Assembly: GCA_965153355.1 (NCBI GenBank)
Contig: OZ231127.1
Span: 25,110,001 to 25,174,000 of the forward strand
DNA: 64,000 nt
Direction of reading: 5' to 3'
From: Flaccisagitta enflata
Lineage: Eukaryota > Chaetognatha > Sagittoidea > Aphragmophora
In this document: one piece after another, positions 1 to 15,362 of the stretch
How the letters are laid out: each line of letters starts with the position of its first letter
Position numbering within the stretch: position 1 is the stretch's first letter
The notes under the pieces: generated by a model
What the model was told of the DNA's origin: nothing
The model's database searches: none
Seen by the model: the letters and a program-made list of their open reading frames with translations, nothing else
Made by a program: the position numbers and the translations under genes

Positions 1-25
1 GAAGAAATTGATTTATGAATGCTGC

Positions 26-887
26 ACCGTTCAATCGCATCATTAGATTTTGTCATCCTCCTTTCTTGTTTAATCTCACCGATTATTTAAGAGTAAATAA
101 GATCAGAGCCGATTATTTAAGAGTAAATAAGATCAGAGCTTGAAAATCGCGTAAGTACTTCCATTTACAGTCAGTAGACAAAACAAAATAGGTATATATA
201 TCATTCTGTTGACTTTGATCCAACTTACTGTTCATCAACAAAATATTGTACGCAACAACTGGTGATTGAAGTTACAGCCGGCTGTAATCTTACAAAATTG
301 GAGCATTACAGCCGGCTGTAATTCAAACAACCAGTTATTCCAAACAAGATTTTGTTTATTACAGCCGGCTGTTATTCTAACATCTGATTGTTGGAAACAA
401 TATTTTGTTCATGAACAGTAAGTTGGATCAAATTCAACGGTATGATATATATACCTATTATGTTTTGTCCATTGACTGTTTAGGTGACCGAACTAAAAGG
501 GAAAGATGAGAGTCATATTTCGATATATCGAAATATGCCCAGATAAAACAAGTTGCGTTATCTCGTAATATGATGAGATATGGTCATATGGATGAATGCG
601 GAATTGGGACTGACTGTGTACCATTCAATCAAATCCTTGTATTTTGTTAATCCTTCCGAATTTGTAATCTCAGCTGATTATTCAAGTAATGGGCACGAAA
701 AAACAAAGTAAATAAGATCAGATCTTGGAAATTGTTTTGCTACTCCGTTTTGATTGGCATAGCAAAGAGGGAAAGATGAAAGTCATATTTCGATATATCG
801 AAATATGCCCAAATAACCAAAGTTGCTTTATCTCGTAACATGATGAGATATGGGCATATGAATGAATGCGGAATTGGGACTGACTGT
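26..887. repeat. Two copies of a ~268-bp tandem unit, first copy split by an insertion
   Basis: Copy 1 spans 26-167 plus 480-618 and copy 2 spans 620-887. Both end with the same ~120-bp block, which holds a perfect 24-bp palindrome (CATATTTCGATA and its complement) at 514-537 and 784-807. Within copy 1 a 29-bp stretch is also duplicated (about 81-139). The interruption in copy 1 is the palindromic element at 168-479. No coding potential is seen. Confidence 0.8.
168..479. mobile_element. Palindromic MITE-like element, ~310 bp
   Basis: The ends are inverted repeats of about 75 bp starting ACAGTCAGTAGACAAAAC on the left and returning as its near complement on the right. The middle holds three copies of the 16-bp palindrome TTACAGCCGGCTGTAA (272-287, 306-321, and 359-374 with one mismatch). 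Its absence from the second tandem copy at 620-887 gives an empty site and shows that it was inserted. No transposase is encoded. Confidence 0.75.
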
Positions 888-2534
<1,647 letters not shown>

Positions 2535-2659
2535 ACGTTCTCATGCAATTTGCGTTTCCTCAGTTGATCATTCTCAATTCCTTAGTCGAGAAGTCAAGAA
2601 GTCTGAAAATCGATTAGATTGAACACCCCCGCCCAACCCTCTTTCTCTTTACATTTCAT

Positions 2660-3080
2660 TCTTAGTCTCCATTCCTTCATTCTTTATTTTGGATTTATTC
2701 TATCAACCATTCATTCGTTAACTCATTACTTTATTCATTCATTCATTCATTCATTCATTCATTCATTCATTCATTCATCCATTCATTCATTCATTCATTC
2801 ATTCATTCATTCATTTATTCTTTCATTCATTCATTCATTCATTCATTCATTCATTCTCTTTCACTCAATCTCTCACTTGTTCGCTCACTCATAATTTTTT
2901 TTATTCATTTTTTCATAAATTATATAATTCAGTAATTCAATATTTTGATAATTCAATGATTCTATAATTCAACAATTCAATGATTCAATAATTCAATAAT
3001 TCAATGATTCAAGGATTCATTCATCTATTCATTCATGTATTCATTCATCCATTCATTTATACATTCATTGACTCATTTTT
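2660..3080. repeat. (ATTC)n-rich tract
   Basis: Tetranucleotide ATTC repeats, purest at 2735-2856, followed by degenerate ATTC/AATTCA. The open frame rich in Ile-His-Ser-Phe is a product of the repeat and not a gene. Confidence 0.9.
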
Positions 3081-3091
3081 CGTTCGGTCAC

Positions 3092-3950
<859 letters not shown>

Positions 3951-4088
3951 TGTGATCTACCACGTTTTCGGTGAAAGATCTGCTTCCGCCGTTCCGAAAG
4001 GAGGAAGAAAGGAGTTCTTTCTTCCCTCCAAAATCTGTCCTAGTCCTTCGAATCCTGGGCCTAAACGTTTGAATTTCTCGGATTTTTT

Positions 4089-4221
4089 AGGTGTGACAAA
4101 GCACCTCTATAACTGGCTGTGTCCGTCGGTCGGTCTGTCGGTCTGTTGGTCTGTTGGTCGGTCGGGTAACGCATTCGTTCGACGATCCACACATCGCACC
4201 ATATTGGCCTACTTGGCCTTG
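4089..4221 (-). mobile_element. CAAGG-family element, short form
   Basis: Read on the minus strand it starts CAAGGCCAAGTAGGCC, has a core of GACC-like units, and ends with a terminal hairpin motif followed by TAA. It is nearly the same as the + strand copy at 22916-23023. It lies directly beside the (AG)n and (AC)n tracts. Confidence 0.75.
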
Positions 4222-4227
4222 TTTTCT

Positions 4228-4231
<4 letters not shown>

Positions 4232-4318
<87 letters not shown>
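4232..4318. repeat. (AG)n microsatellite
   Basis: About 87 bp of pure AG dinucleotide. Confidence 0.95.
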
Positions 4319-4321
<3 letters not shown>

Positions 4322-4332
4322 TACTCAAGCAG

Positions 4333-4973
<641 letters not shown>

Positions 4974-5166
4974 ACGAGGCCAGTTACATGGCTGGTAGCG
5001 TGCGAGTGAGCAGGGCCCGTATTTGAGGTCACTAGAGCATTCCGGCAGGAGCAGTGAGGCCGGAGACCGAAAAAAGCAAAAACATATACAGAAAAGAGAC
5101 CAACCAACCGTCGGACCGACGCGACGAACCGACAAAGCGGGGTGTAGAGTCGCGTAGCACATGACT
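4974..5166 (+). mobile_element. CAAGG-family element, long form
   Basis: It matches the better-preserved copy at 43100-43303 in order: a degenerate start, 'gtgcgag...gcagggc', 'gtatttgaggtcac', 'gcaggagcagtgaggcc', a GACC-like core, and 'cggggtgtagagtcgcgtag' near the end. The first bases are degenerate. Confidence 0.7.
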
Positions 5167-5445
5167 AGTAAATGTAATTGTTAAGACTAAGGAATTAATG
5201 ATTAAAACTAGGGAATTAAAACTAGGGAATAAAAACTAGGGAAATAACTTTGGAATTAAAACTAAGGCATTAATGATTAATGTTTTCTAACATCGGTATT
5301 TCCCCCGATTTCCAATTTCTGTTTTCAATCTGCGATCTCAGATAATTTTTTTCTAATCACATTTTTTTCTTTCCCATTTTTAAATTTTTTCTGCTTCTGA
5401 ACTCTGAACTATTTTTGGGTCGTCATTTTTGCGCTCGCTTTTTGG

Positions 5446-5690
5446 GCAGCGACCCCGAAGGAGTCGATGACCTATGCTTTCACACATATGATGAATATTC
5501 TCTTCCCTCTCCTCTTCCGCCGTTTTTGTTCCCCCACTTCGGCTTTGGGGAGGAGGAGAAGAAGGACAAAATTATTCATATTTGTGAAAGTATAGGTCAT
5601 CCACCCCTTTGGGGCCGCTGCCATTCTCCCTCTTTCAATTTGAATCACAAGGGCACGGGTACCAATGACCGTCTAACGCTTTTGTGACTG
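5446..5690 (+). mobile_element. GCGGCC foldback element without minisatellite
   Basis: A short member of the family. The left end reads GGGCAGCGACCCCGAAGG then TCGATGACCTATGC; the right arm returns the complement (GGTCATCCACCCC, GGGGCCGCTGCC). The tail is CGGGTACCAATGACCGTC, matching the tails of longer members. The two arms meet with only a pyrimidine/purine centre, so this looks like the unexpanded state of the minisatellite-bearing copies. Confidence 0.7.
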
Positions 5691-5699
5691 TTGGATGAG

Positions 5700-6260
5700 C
5701 CCGCATTTATACAAGCCGATCAGTCCATCCATCCGTCAGTTTTCAGCGCCCTAGACGACAACGGTTACCAAACCCAAGCCATTGCTTAAAAAATAAATCT
5801 GGCAGCGCTGTTTGTCTCTCGATGTGTTCATTTCTAGCGCAGTTTCGATGCAAAATTCATACCACTGGGAGGAACAGACAGTCAGAACATGGGACGCATC
5901 ATTCCCCGGCCCCGCTGGGACTTGTTCTTTCTCACACAATCTCAGATTCAGACTCGCAGACTCCTCACTTTTTTCTTTTCTATATCTTTTTTTGGTCACA
6001 TGCTCCTGCGTGACTTTGACACTCCGTCCATAAGGCAGCTTTCATGACGAATTTTGATTTTCACCGCCCTAATCTCATGAAGTTTGCTTCCATTCATAGA
6101 TGCCCGTGAATGCTCCCTCTCCCAGTCAAACCTCTGTCACTGAAGCTCATCTGCAGCTCTTTATCTTTGGCTCTGTATGTTTTAGTTTTCATCTTTTTGG
6201 CAAGATGAATACCTGTCTTTTTGTCTGCCTGCCTGCCCACTGTACTTCTACTTCTGAGTA
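5700..6260. other. Intergenic, no gene seen
   Basis: Mixed-composition DNA with short overlapping open frames on both strands. None shows a recognisable domain. Confidence 0.4.
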
Positions 6261-6267
6261 TTCTCTC

Positions 6268-6410
<143 letters not shown>

Positions 6411-6689
6411 CAACCACAACAACAAGGATAAAAATATCCGAATTGCGAAATACGAGAGAAAAAAAAACGACAACAACAACAACAGCAAACATTGACACAG
6501 ATGTAAGTCATTTATTTCGGAGAAAAAGGAACACTTTTCTGAAGCAATCAACTTTACCGATTAATCACTGCCTCTGTCCATTTATATGTCATTCACTAGA
6601 TCCGTCTGTCTCCTTATTCTTACAGCAGTGTCACTAAATTGGCAACTGAATTACTTTTTCCTGTTAGATTTCACATTATCTCGGTTGGC

Positions 6690-6965
6690 TTTCTCGTCAC
6701 CAAGACCGTCTCTTGCATTCTCCCTCGCTCGCCCTTCGTTTGCACCTTCGCTCGCTTTTGTTTGCACCCTCATTTGCTTCGTTAGCACCCTCGTTCGCTT
6801 TCGTTTGCACCCTCGCTCGCACCGTCCGCACCCTCGCTCGCTTCTTTTGCACCCTCGCTCGCTTCATTTGCACCCTCGCCCGTTTCGTTTGCACCCTCGA
6901 TCCCTTCCTTTGCACCCTCGCTCGCTTTGTTTGAACCCTCGCTCGCTTTGTTTGCACCCTCGCTT
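6690..6965. repeat. ~21-bp minisatellite
   Basis: Tandem units close to TTTGCACCCTCGCTCGCTTC, about a dozen in number, with single-base variation. The open frames on both strands here (Arg-Val-Gln-rich or Cys-Thr-Leu-rich) come from the repeat. Confidence 0.85.
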
Positions 6966-6989
6966 GCTCAATTATCATTCACTCACAGA

Positions 6990-6990
6990 G

Positions 6991-7057
<67 letters not shown>
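6990..7057. repeat. (AG)n microsatellite
   Basis: About 68 bp of AG, ending in degenerate ATTGAG units. Confidence 0.95.
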
Positions 7058-7060
<3 letters not shown>

Positions 7061-7588
7061 AGATTGAGATTTTTGGATCGACGTTTCTTTTTCCTCCGCT
7101 GTTGTAAACCTCATTCGCTCATCTCTGCTCCGCGAACCAAATGATAACGAATACACCCAGTCCCATTATCTCACAGAGAAAAAAAAAATTTACATTTGCG
7201 GAGAAAAAAAAGATAAAAATAAATAAAAGTCAACTCTTGACCTTTTCAGGATCCAAAAGTTGTACAGATTCGTCAACGTCCGAATTGTATCGATTAAGAC
7301 TTGTTCTCGAAAAAGAAATTCGGAATGATGTAACTTAAAACGCAATAAATACTTTAACGGATATAAAAAAAAAGACTTATGAATGTGAGGAAGAATAGCA
7401 AAGCAACACTTTTATCATTCGAAACGCGCTTGTTCGTTAAAATTTCACTACCGTTTTTTTTTAACGAACCATGCCAAAAACAAAATTTAAGAAAACAAAC
7501 TAACGGAAAGAACAAAAAAAATCAACAAAAAAACAAAAACAAACAAGAACAAACAAAGTAACCAAGACAAAAACACAAACCTCCAAAC

Positions 7589-7805
7589 ATGCAATCTTCG
7601 GCTATAAGTCGCGTCTTCCTGGCGTTCAACTTCCTGTTTAGTTTGTTCGGTTTGGTTTTAATGTGTTTGGGTTTGTTCGCGGAATTCGACTCTGGATTTG
7701 TCCATCGACTCGTCACTTTCGTCGACGGAATCGAAGAAGCCGCCGAGTCCGCAGTCGCCTCCGCCACCGCCTCCACCAGTAATGCTTCCACATCAACGCC
7801 AAACG
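7589..7805 (+). CDS. Tetraspanin, exon 1
   Basis: First exon of a tetraspanin, a four-pass membrane scaffold that clusters partner proteins in the plasma membrane or endosomes. The ATG at 7589 starts a short cytosolic N terminus followed by transmembrane segment 1 (about residues 8-30, Phe/Leu-rich). The rest of the exon is the first extracellular loop, rich in Ala, Ser and Thr, with an N-glycosylation sequon (Asn-Ala-Ser). The exon ends in phase 1 at the donor GTAGGC; the next exon starts with the two bases that complete the codon. This loop, about 55 residues in total, is longer than usual for the family. No upstream promoter element can be identified. Confidence 0.88.
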
Positions 7806-7828
7806 GTAGGCTCCAGTTAAGAAAACTA

Positions 7829-8427
7829 GTAAAAGATAGTCGCAAAAGCGATAGATGGTCAGCGGTACCCGTGCCCTGCCTGTACGTAGATTGTGTCTGA
7901 AGTTGAGAGAGCAGGGCAGCGGCCCAAAAGGGGTTGGTGGTCTTTGCTTTCACACATTAGGAATTTCCTCATCCTCCTCATCCTCCTCCTAGCAATTTGG
8001 ATTTGGGGCTTTAGGCTGAGATGTAAGCCTCGAGACTTTATTTTCGCCTTGAGGCTGGAATTTGGGCCTAGTGGCTGGGATATAGGCCTAGAGGCTGGGA
8101 TTCAGGCCTTGTGGCTGAGATTTGGACCTCAAGAGTGAGATTTGGGCCTTATGTCTGAGATTTGGGCTTTGAGGCTGAGATTTGGGCCTTGAGGCTAGGA
8201 ATTAAAACTCAGGGATAGGATTTAGGTCTAGGAAATGGGATTTGGGCCTTGAAACTGCGATTTGGGCCTCAGAGCTGGGATTTGTGTCTGGAGGCTGGGA
8301 TTCAAGCAGGAGGTGGGGGGGGGGGGGGAGGGAGCTATGTAGAAGAAGGAGAGGGAGGAGGAGGAGAAAATTCCCCATATATGTGAAAGCTTAGGTCATC
8401 GACCCCATTTGGGACCGCTGCCTAAAA
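7829..8427 (-). mobile_element. GCGGCC foldback element with minisatellite, in tetraspanin intron
   Basis: The tail motif (CGCAAAAGCGATAGATGGTC, then AGCGGTACCCG) comes first, so the element lies reversed. Inverted arms GCAGGGCAGCGGCCC and GGGACCGCTGCC flank about 15 degenerate copies of a ~20-bp unit (GGCTGGGATTTGGGCCTTGA type) between C/T-rich and G/A-rich tracts. Confidence 0.8.
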
Positions 8428-8574
8428 AAATCATGAAAAGAAAGAAAAGATCTTGTAATAGATTCAACGATAGGCATGCAATGGATAGGATATTTCGATG
8501 AAATTGAGTTAAGTGAGCGGACGGGTTTACAATCTTTTCCTTCAACCAGCTTGCATTCATTTAACATTTTGATT

Positions 8575-8906
8575 ACCGTATTTTTTCCATTTAGCGCCCC
8601 CCTCCAATTAGCGCCCCCCTCTTTTCTTTCGGTGTTACATTTTTCAGAAGAGATTTGGACAGATGTATTGCGTAAAATGATGAAATAATTCAAAACAATG
8701 AACCATTTTCACTGACATTCAAGCAAATATATGCAAGGAGCATCTCTATTTTGAGTCATATTTAGCATTTTGATAGTCTTTCATGGAAAAAATGGTCTGA
8801 ATGACAGTTTGTCTACAATACAAAGGGGGCGCTAATTGATGGGTTAAAAAGCAAAGTCATATTTCAATTTCAAAAGCGCCCGGGCGCTTATTAGAAAAGA
8901 TACGGT
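8575..8906. mobile_element. Inverted-repeat miniature element, ~330 bp
   Basis: The ends are ACCGTATTTTTTCC on the left and, complementary, GAAAAGATACGGT on the right, with GCGCCC-rich subterminal motifs on both sides (AGCGCCCCCC, GGGCGCTTATT). It lies in the tetraspanin intron. No transposase is present. Confidence 0.65.
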
Positions 8907-9235
8907 TTTTCAACATAAAGTCTTTAAAGGGTTCGCATTTGTAAATAAAAGCCCAACAACCAATATCCACCAGAGAATCTTTTGGCTAATGCAAATGATC
9001 TCAGCTCACTCATCTAGGTTCTTTATAAAGAAATGGTGAAAAGAATTGAATGAAAAAAATGGGTAAAGGAAAAAAAAACATTCATTTTCGGAGGAAAAAG
9101 TAAAGAAATGGATAAAAAAAAAATCATGATATCATTCATTCTCACTTCTTTTGCCATGGAGACCTGATGGAGTCAGCCAGACCGTGTCAAACAGAATCAC
9201 TGGGACGAATCGAATTACGTTACTGAGTGAGTGGT

Positions 9236-9365
9236 GCCAAGACCCAATCGAGTGAGTGAGTGAGTGAGTGAGTGAGTGAGTGATTGAGTGAGTGAATGAG
9301 TGAGTGAGTGAGTGAGTGAGTGAGTGAGTGAGTGAGTGAACGAGTGAGTGAGTGAGTGAGTGAGT
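9236..9365. repeat. (GAGT)n microsatellite
   Basis: Tetranucleotide GAGT, about 130 bp, with a few ATTG variants. The minus-strand Thr-His-Ser-Leu open frame is a product of it. Confidence 0.93.
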
Positions 9366-10164
9366 CATTGCGTTAGTGGTGCCAAGACTTAATCGAGTGA
9401 ACTCACAAACGCATGGAACTACAAGGCCGGATACACGGGCCAAGACGGTGTGCCTGGCGTTGTTTTTTCCATGCCCTGTCCCTCGCTCTATCCCAAGACC
9501 TACCCCAAGCTCTAACAGACCTAGGTAAAGCTCTTTCAGACTTAACCTAAGCTTCAATATATAAAGTATGTAGTTTTTTTCACATGAAAGTGAAAAAGAA
9601 TAGCATAAATGATGTTTGTCACAGACGACGTCACATTTTGCAAACATGATTTACTTTCACTGAAAGTTTCAGAGGTTTTATTGATTTAAAATCATTTTCG
9701 TGCGTGAGCGACAGACTGACCGACGGACAAAGCGTCCTAAAGAGATGCTTTGGCGCACCCTAGAAAGGGTGTTATGTTAAATGGGTTTTATGGCTTGTCC
9801 TGATATGCCAGGGCCATTTGCCAGGGCCATTGCTTCATGTGGTCAATGGTCACTATGGTCATGTCCGTCTATCGTTGACAGTGTAATGACCGGATATTGG
9901 TTGAGTGTATGGCGCCTACATAACATTTAGATTCCTTATCACGTCTAGCACAGAACATTAATTCATGCGTATGATAGAATGTCAGAGTATTTCACTTTTA
10001 GCTAATGAATCACTAAAGCAAAAAAAAAAAAAAAAAAAAAAAAATAAAAAAAGCATTAACTGGTCAATTCGAATTTAGAAAGCGTCGCAGTTAGTGACAA
10101 TTTTTTTTTGGTCAGATCATGTTTTAATGTGCTTTTGAATAGTTGAAATATGCCTGGTATGGGA
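9366..10164. other. Remainder of tetraspanin intron before (ATTC)n
   Basis: AT-rich DNA with a short CAAGG-family fragment (GACTGACCGACGGACAAAGC at about 9713) and a poly-A run at 10020-10044. No exon is seen. Confidence 0.45.
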
Positions 10165-10393
10165 GTCATTCATTTATTCATTCATTCATTCATTCATTCA
10201 TTCATTCATTCATTCATTCATTCATTCATTCATTCATTCATTCATTCATTCATTCATTCATTCATCCATTCATTCACTCATTCATTCATTCATCCAGTCA
10301 TTCAATCATTCATTTAGTCATTCATTTATTCATACATTCATTCATTCATTCATTCATTCATTCATTCATTTATTCATTCATTTATTCATTCAG

Positions 10394-10434
<41 letters not shown>

Positions 10435-10668
10435 CATTCATTCATTTAGTCATTTATTCATTCATTCATTCATTCATTCATTCATTCATTCATTCATTCA
10501 TTCATTCATTCATTCATTCATTCATTCATTCATTCATTCATTCATTCATTCATTCATTCATTCATTCATTCCTTCCTTCATTCATTCATTCATTCATTCA
10601 TTCATTCATTCATTCATTCATTCATTCATTCATTCATTTATTCATTCATTTGTTTATTCATTCATATT
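10165..10668. repeat. (ATTC)n microsatellite, ~500 bp
   Basis: Long ATTC tetranucleotide with an internal AATC patch (about 10393-10430). It ends 55 bp before the acceptor of tetraspanin exon 2. Confidence 0.95.
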
Positions 10669-10722
10669 TCTCAGCGTCACGGTGTGTTTATCTTATCAAA
10701 TGAATCAAATCATTCATTTCAG

Positions 10723-11366
10723 ATTCGGCTCCCACCACCGAGTCTCCCTTCCACGCCGTCGCGACTTACGTGCGTCTCATGTCTCACGGTGTCATCGCTT
10801 TGGGCGCCGCCATCGGCTTCGTCGCTTTCACTGGCTGCTGCGGCGCCTGGCGCCAATCCAAGCGCTGTTTGAGCCTCTTCTTTACGCTGCTCATGCTGTG
10901 TCTGCTGCTGACGCTGCTGTTAGGCGGCGCTCTATTTTTCGCCGCCGTCGCCTCTTCGACGCAGAAAGAATCTGGCGGCGTATCACCCTCAGCCGCCGCC
11001 GCCGCCGCTGGAGGCGGAAGCGGCGCCAAATTGGATCCCGTGATGGCCAAGATCGCGTCGGGCTTCAAGTCGCTCGTGGAAGCAGCTTGGAACGCGTTGA
11101 CGCAGCAGCAAAGATTTTCCTTTGAACGCGCCAATTCTTGCTGCAGTCTCTACGACGCGGAAGACCTGCTCGGGGTGTTGAGTCGCGCGGATTGCGGCAG
11201 CGACATGGCCTCCAAGGGATGCTACGATAAGGTCGTCAGCGCCATCGAACGCAATTTCGCCATTTTTGGCGGTGCCATGTTGCTATTGGCAGCCGTGGAA
11301 ATCACCGCTATGACACTCAGTTGCATCATCTTTCAAAAGATCAGACAAACTTACGCGGCGGTTTAG
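10723..11366 (+). CDS. Tetraspanin, exon 2 (TM2 to C terminus)
   Basis: Acceptor TTTCAG, then coding to TAG at 11364-11366. Joined to exon 1 the protein is 286 aa. TM2 ends in the tetraspanin signature Gly-Cys-Cys-Gly-Ala-Trp, followed by a short basic loop and TM3 (Leu/Phe-rich). The large extracellular loop starts with an Ala/Gly/Ser-rich insert and contains Ser-Cys-Cys-Ser-Leu-Tyr where most members have Cys-Cys-Gly, then Asp-Cys-Gly and Gly-Cys-Tyr, giving the four expected loop cysteines. TM4 follows, with a short tail ending Tyr-Ala-Ala-Val. The exon is much more GC-rich than its surroundings. The family assignment is firm; the subfamily cannot be decided. Confidence 0.93.
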
Positions 11367-12575
<1,209 letters not shown>

Positions 12576-12861
12576 ATTCCTTCTTTAGCCAGCCTGCCGC
12601 TGTCACTCAATGAAAAGTTATGTGATTTCTTGAAATACTCTCTGATCCTAACCATGGCTAAAAACAATCTGAGCTTGCTTCATCAATAATTACACAAGGT
12701 CATTAGACCTAAGTCGCGTGCCTAGGCAAAAAAAGTCAGGCAAACAGACCGACAAACTATTCTTTTTTCGAAAAGATATTTGAAATGGTTGTTTACTGCT
12801 CCAAGTTTCTTCTCTACCATTCAGAGATATAAAATACGAGATAAAAAGCTTTTAAAACTGA

Positions 12862-12944
12862 TTTGTAATGGACCGACGGACTGACGAACCGACGGACCAA
12901 CCAAGAAGTGGCTAATAGAGTCGCGTAGGACGCGACTAAAAACT
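12862..12944 (+). mobile_element. CAAGG-family element, 3' part
   Basis: A GACC-like core followed by the terminal hairpin GAGTCGCGTAGGACGCGACT and A5. Confidence 0.7.
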
Positions 12945-13462
12945 AAGGTCCTGCTTCCCAGCATGGTCTTCATATGTAAAATTTAAAAGAAACTATGTTC
13001 AAACACTGAAGACTATGATACTTAGACATTCATTCAATCATCCGGATCGACGCAACTGGCGTCTACATACAAAAAAGGTAACCTTGTTTGAATTATGTTT
13101 TTTGGATCCTGATGGTGATTAGAAAACCAGGGGTGATGCCTGCCAGCATTTAATCATGGGTGTAGTAAAGGATATTGCTCCTTGATTGGCGCAGAATTCA
13201 ATACGTACCATCATCGATTGATTATCCTGGATCTACTGAAGCAGCTATTAGAACTAATAGCCTGCGGCTGCACTTCTTTTTAAATTGATAAAGATTGTTT
13301 TAACAAATATTTTGTTAGCTTAGATGCATCTCTTATTTTGGCTGAGGTTACATTAAAGGGAACTAAATTAGTTTCTGCAAAAAAAATCGACTTCCCGCAG
13401 AATCTATTTGGCTCATGTGATTTCTTTTTTACATATTCCAACCGTAAAGTCCTCCCAAGTGT
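12945..13462. other. Intergenic, no gene seen
   Basis: AT-rich DNA without recognisable coding or repeat structure. Confidence 0.4.
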
Positions 13463-13588
13463 TTTTGTTTTTGTTTTTTTTTTTGTTTTTGTCTTTGTTT
13501 TTGTTTTTGTTTTTGTTTTTGTTTTTGTTTTTGTTTTTGTTTTTGTTTTTGTTTTTGCTTTTGTTTTTGTTTTTGTTTTTGTTTTTGT
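13463..13588. repeat. (TTTTTG)n microsatellite
   Basis: A hexanucleotide repeat of about 20 units. Confidence 0.95.
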
Positions 13589-13756
13589 CGTTGGGTCGTA
13601 GAGTGGCTGTTGATAATTCTCTATTAAGACATTTTTGAAAACGGATACTATCTGTTGGTATCGAATCCGAGTAAGAGGGTTCGATCATTTCCTGTGACCA
13701 AATTGATCATATGACGACCACAGGCCAAGATGACATCAAGTTGACGTCATTACGTA

Positions 13757-13977
13757 TGTACGGCAAGGCTAACAGACGAACCGTGGCACACTTGGAGGCT
13801 GTAACATGATGTCATCTTGTTGTAGATAAAGTATCGTAGACGAAATCGTTTGTTTTTAGCGGTCAAACATTTGAAAGCGGGTTACGTGTTAGGGTTAGGG
13901 GTAGGGTTAGTGTTAGGGATAGGGTTAGGTTACAGCCTCCAATTGTGACACGGTTCGTCTGTTGGCCTTGCCACACA
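13757..13977. mobile_element. Foldback element enclosing telomere-like repeats
   Basis: Arms of about 48 bp (13757-13804 and 13928-13977; GGCAAGGCTAACAGACGAAC and its near complement) flank a centre with several TTAGGG-type hexamers at 13885-13931. Confidence 0.7.
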
Positions 13978-14576
13978 TTTTTATGACGTAAATTTTAGAT
14001 GCGTGAATGCTAAAATTTCATAAATGTGTTTTTCTAAACAAATTTCTAATCATATCAGATCGATCATTTTTACGACTGGAATCTTTTGTCGAAAAGACGA
14101 TCAAGTGTCACAATTTTGAATTCAATCTTGAGTTCAACTGGTGCAGCGCATATGAATACATAAATGTATATGACATAGCTTAAGCGCATGACCCTAATCC
14201 AATCGCCTTTTGATCTTTAACTCGTTTTTGCTCTTTTTTTTTTGTCTCCCTTTCAAGTATCGTGGGCGACGTCGGCCTAGAATGAAATATGATAGACAGA
14301 TTCTGAGAATATCATGTCTGAGAACTAGAAAAAATAGAGAGGACGAACGGGAGTCGTTTAAGGTGGCAGATGGTACGGAGGGAGGCGAAAAAGCCGTGGC
14401 AGCGCCCCAGTGTGGCGTGAGGGATGTCAAAGATAGTGGGTGGACCAGTGGTTGCTCAAGTGCTGCTTTGTAGCCTGAAGCATGAAACTTTTTTATTGAC
14501 TGAGGCAGGATGAGGTTATAGGGGATGATAGAATACACTGGCATAATTATAGGGCATGGCATGGGAGGTGGAAACG

Positions 14577-14728
14577 AATGAGACGCAAAAAGAAAGGCGC
14601 AGAACGTGGCAATGGAGAAGGTAAAGGATGAGGCGCAGAAAATGGCGCAGTACGTGGCAAAGAAGGTGACGAATGAGACGCAGAAAATGGCGCAGTACGT
14701 GGCGCTGGTAGAAAAGTAAGAAATCACT
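14577..14728 (+). repeat. ~45-bp tandem repeat with an open, coding-like frame
   Basis: Three degenerate units near AATGAGACGCAGAAAATGGC. In the + frame ending at TAA (14726-14728) they encode 15-residue units (Asp-Glu-Ala-Gln-Lys-Met-Ala-Gln-Tyr-Val type) with the spacing of an amphipathic helix. No start codon or flanking exon can be assigned, so this may be a gene fragment or chance. Confidence 0.35.
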
Positions 14729-15237
14729 CACTCGAAAATTACGAGGCAAATATAAAAGAGTGCGGCGCCTGCGCGTCTCTGCCCGGATATCTACTAACTA
14801 CTGTACGAATTCGAAAAAAAACACGCACTGATGAATGGTCGATTTAGATACTAAAAAACTAATCGAAATCCATTGAAAATATTCTTAGTTAGCAATCTGG
14901 TATTTGTTTATTTCTTCATTACGAAGTGGCATTAATCAGTGTAAAAACGTTGCCAAATCTGTTTTTGCAAAGCCACTGAAAAAGATGAATTTTGTCTAAA
15001 CAGGCTTAACTGTTTATCACTCTAGCTCGTAAACCCATAAAGATACAGATCGGGGATTGGTATAAAATGTAGGAGCTTTAGAAATCTTCAAATTTACTGT
15101 CTGAAAAAAGAATGAAAACTTTTTGAACTCATCTAGAAATACAATGGGGTGCTCTTTTTCTTAATCTATGTAGTACTAGTATCATGGAGTGTCTGACTTT
15201 TGCGCGGATTCTCTACGTTGGTGCTTCAGGTAAGCTA

Positions 15238-15362
15238 CAATGGAGCCACATCCTCGCGGTGTTGATTAACCAGCTCACTGCGCTGCAATTATTGCTACTC
15301 CGTTAAAGCCACATCCTAGCGGGACTGATTAACCAGCTCACTGCGTTACAATTATTACTGTT
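15238..15362. repeat. ~65-bp direct duplication
   Basis: GGTGTTGATTAACCAGCTCA at about 15258 recurs as GGGACTGATTAACCAGCTCA at about 15318, within blocks sharing GCCACATCCT and CAATTATT. Two copies only. Confidence 0.7.

Noticed and set aside
10143-10703. Ile-His-Ser-Phe-rich frame
   Set aside because: Product of (ATTC)n in the tetraspanin intron.
14194-14727. 177-codon minus-strand frame
   Set aside because: Antisense of the 45-bp repeats and AT-rich flank; Cys/Phe/Ser-rich with no domain.
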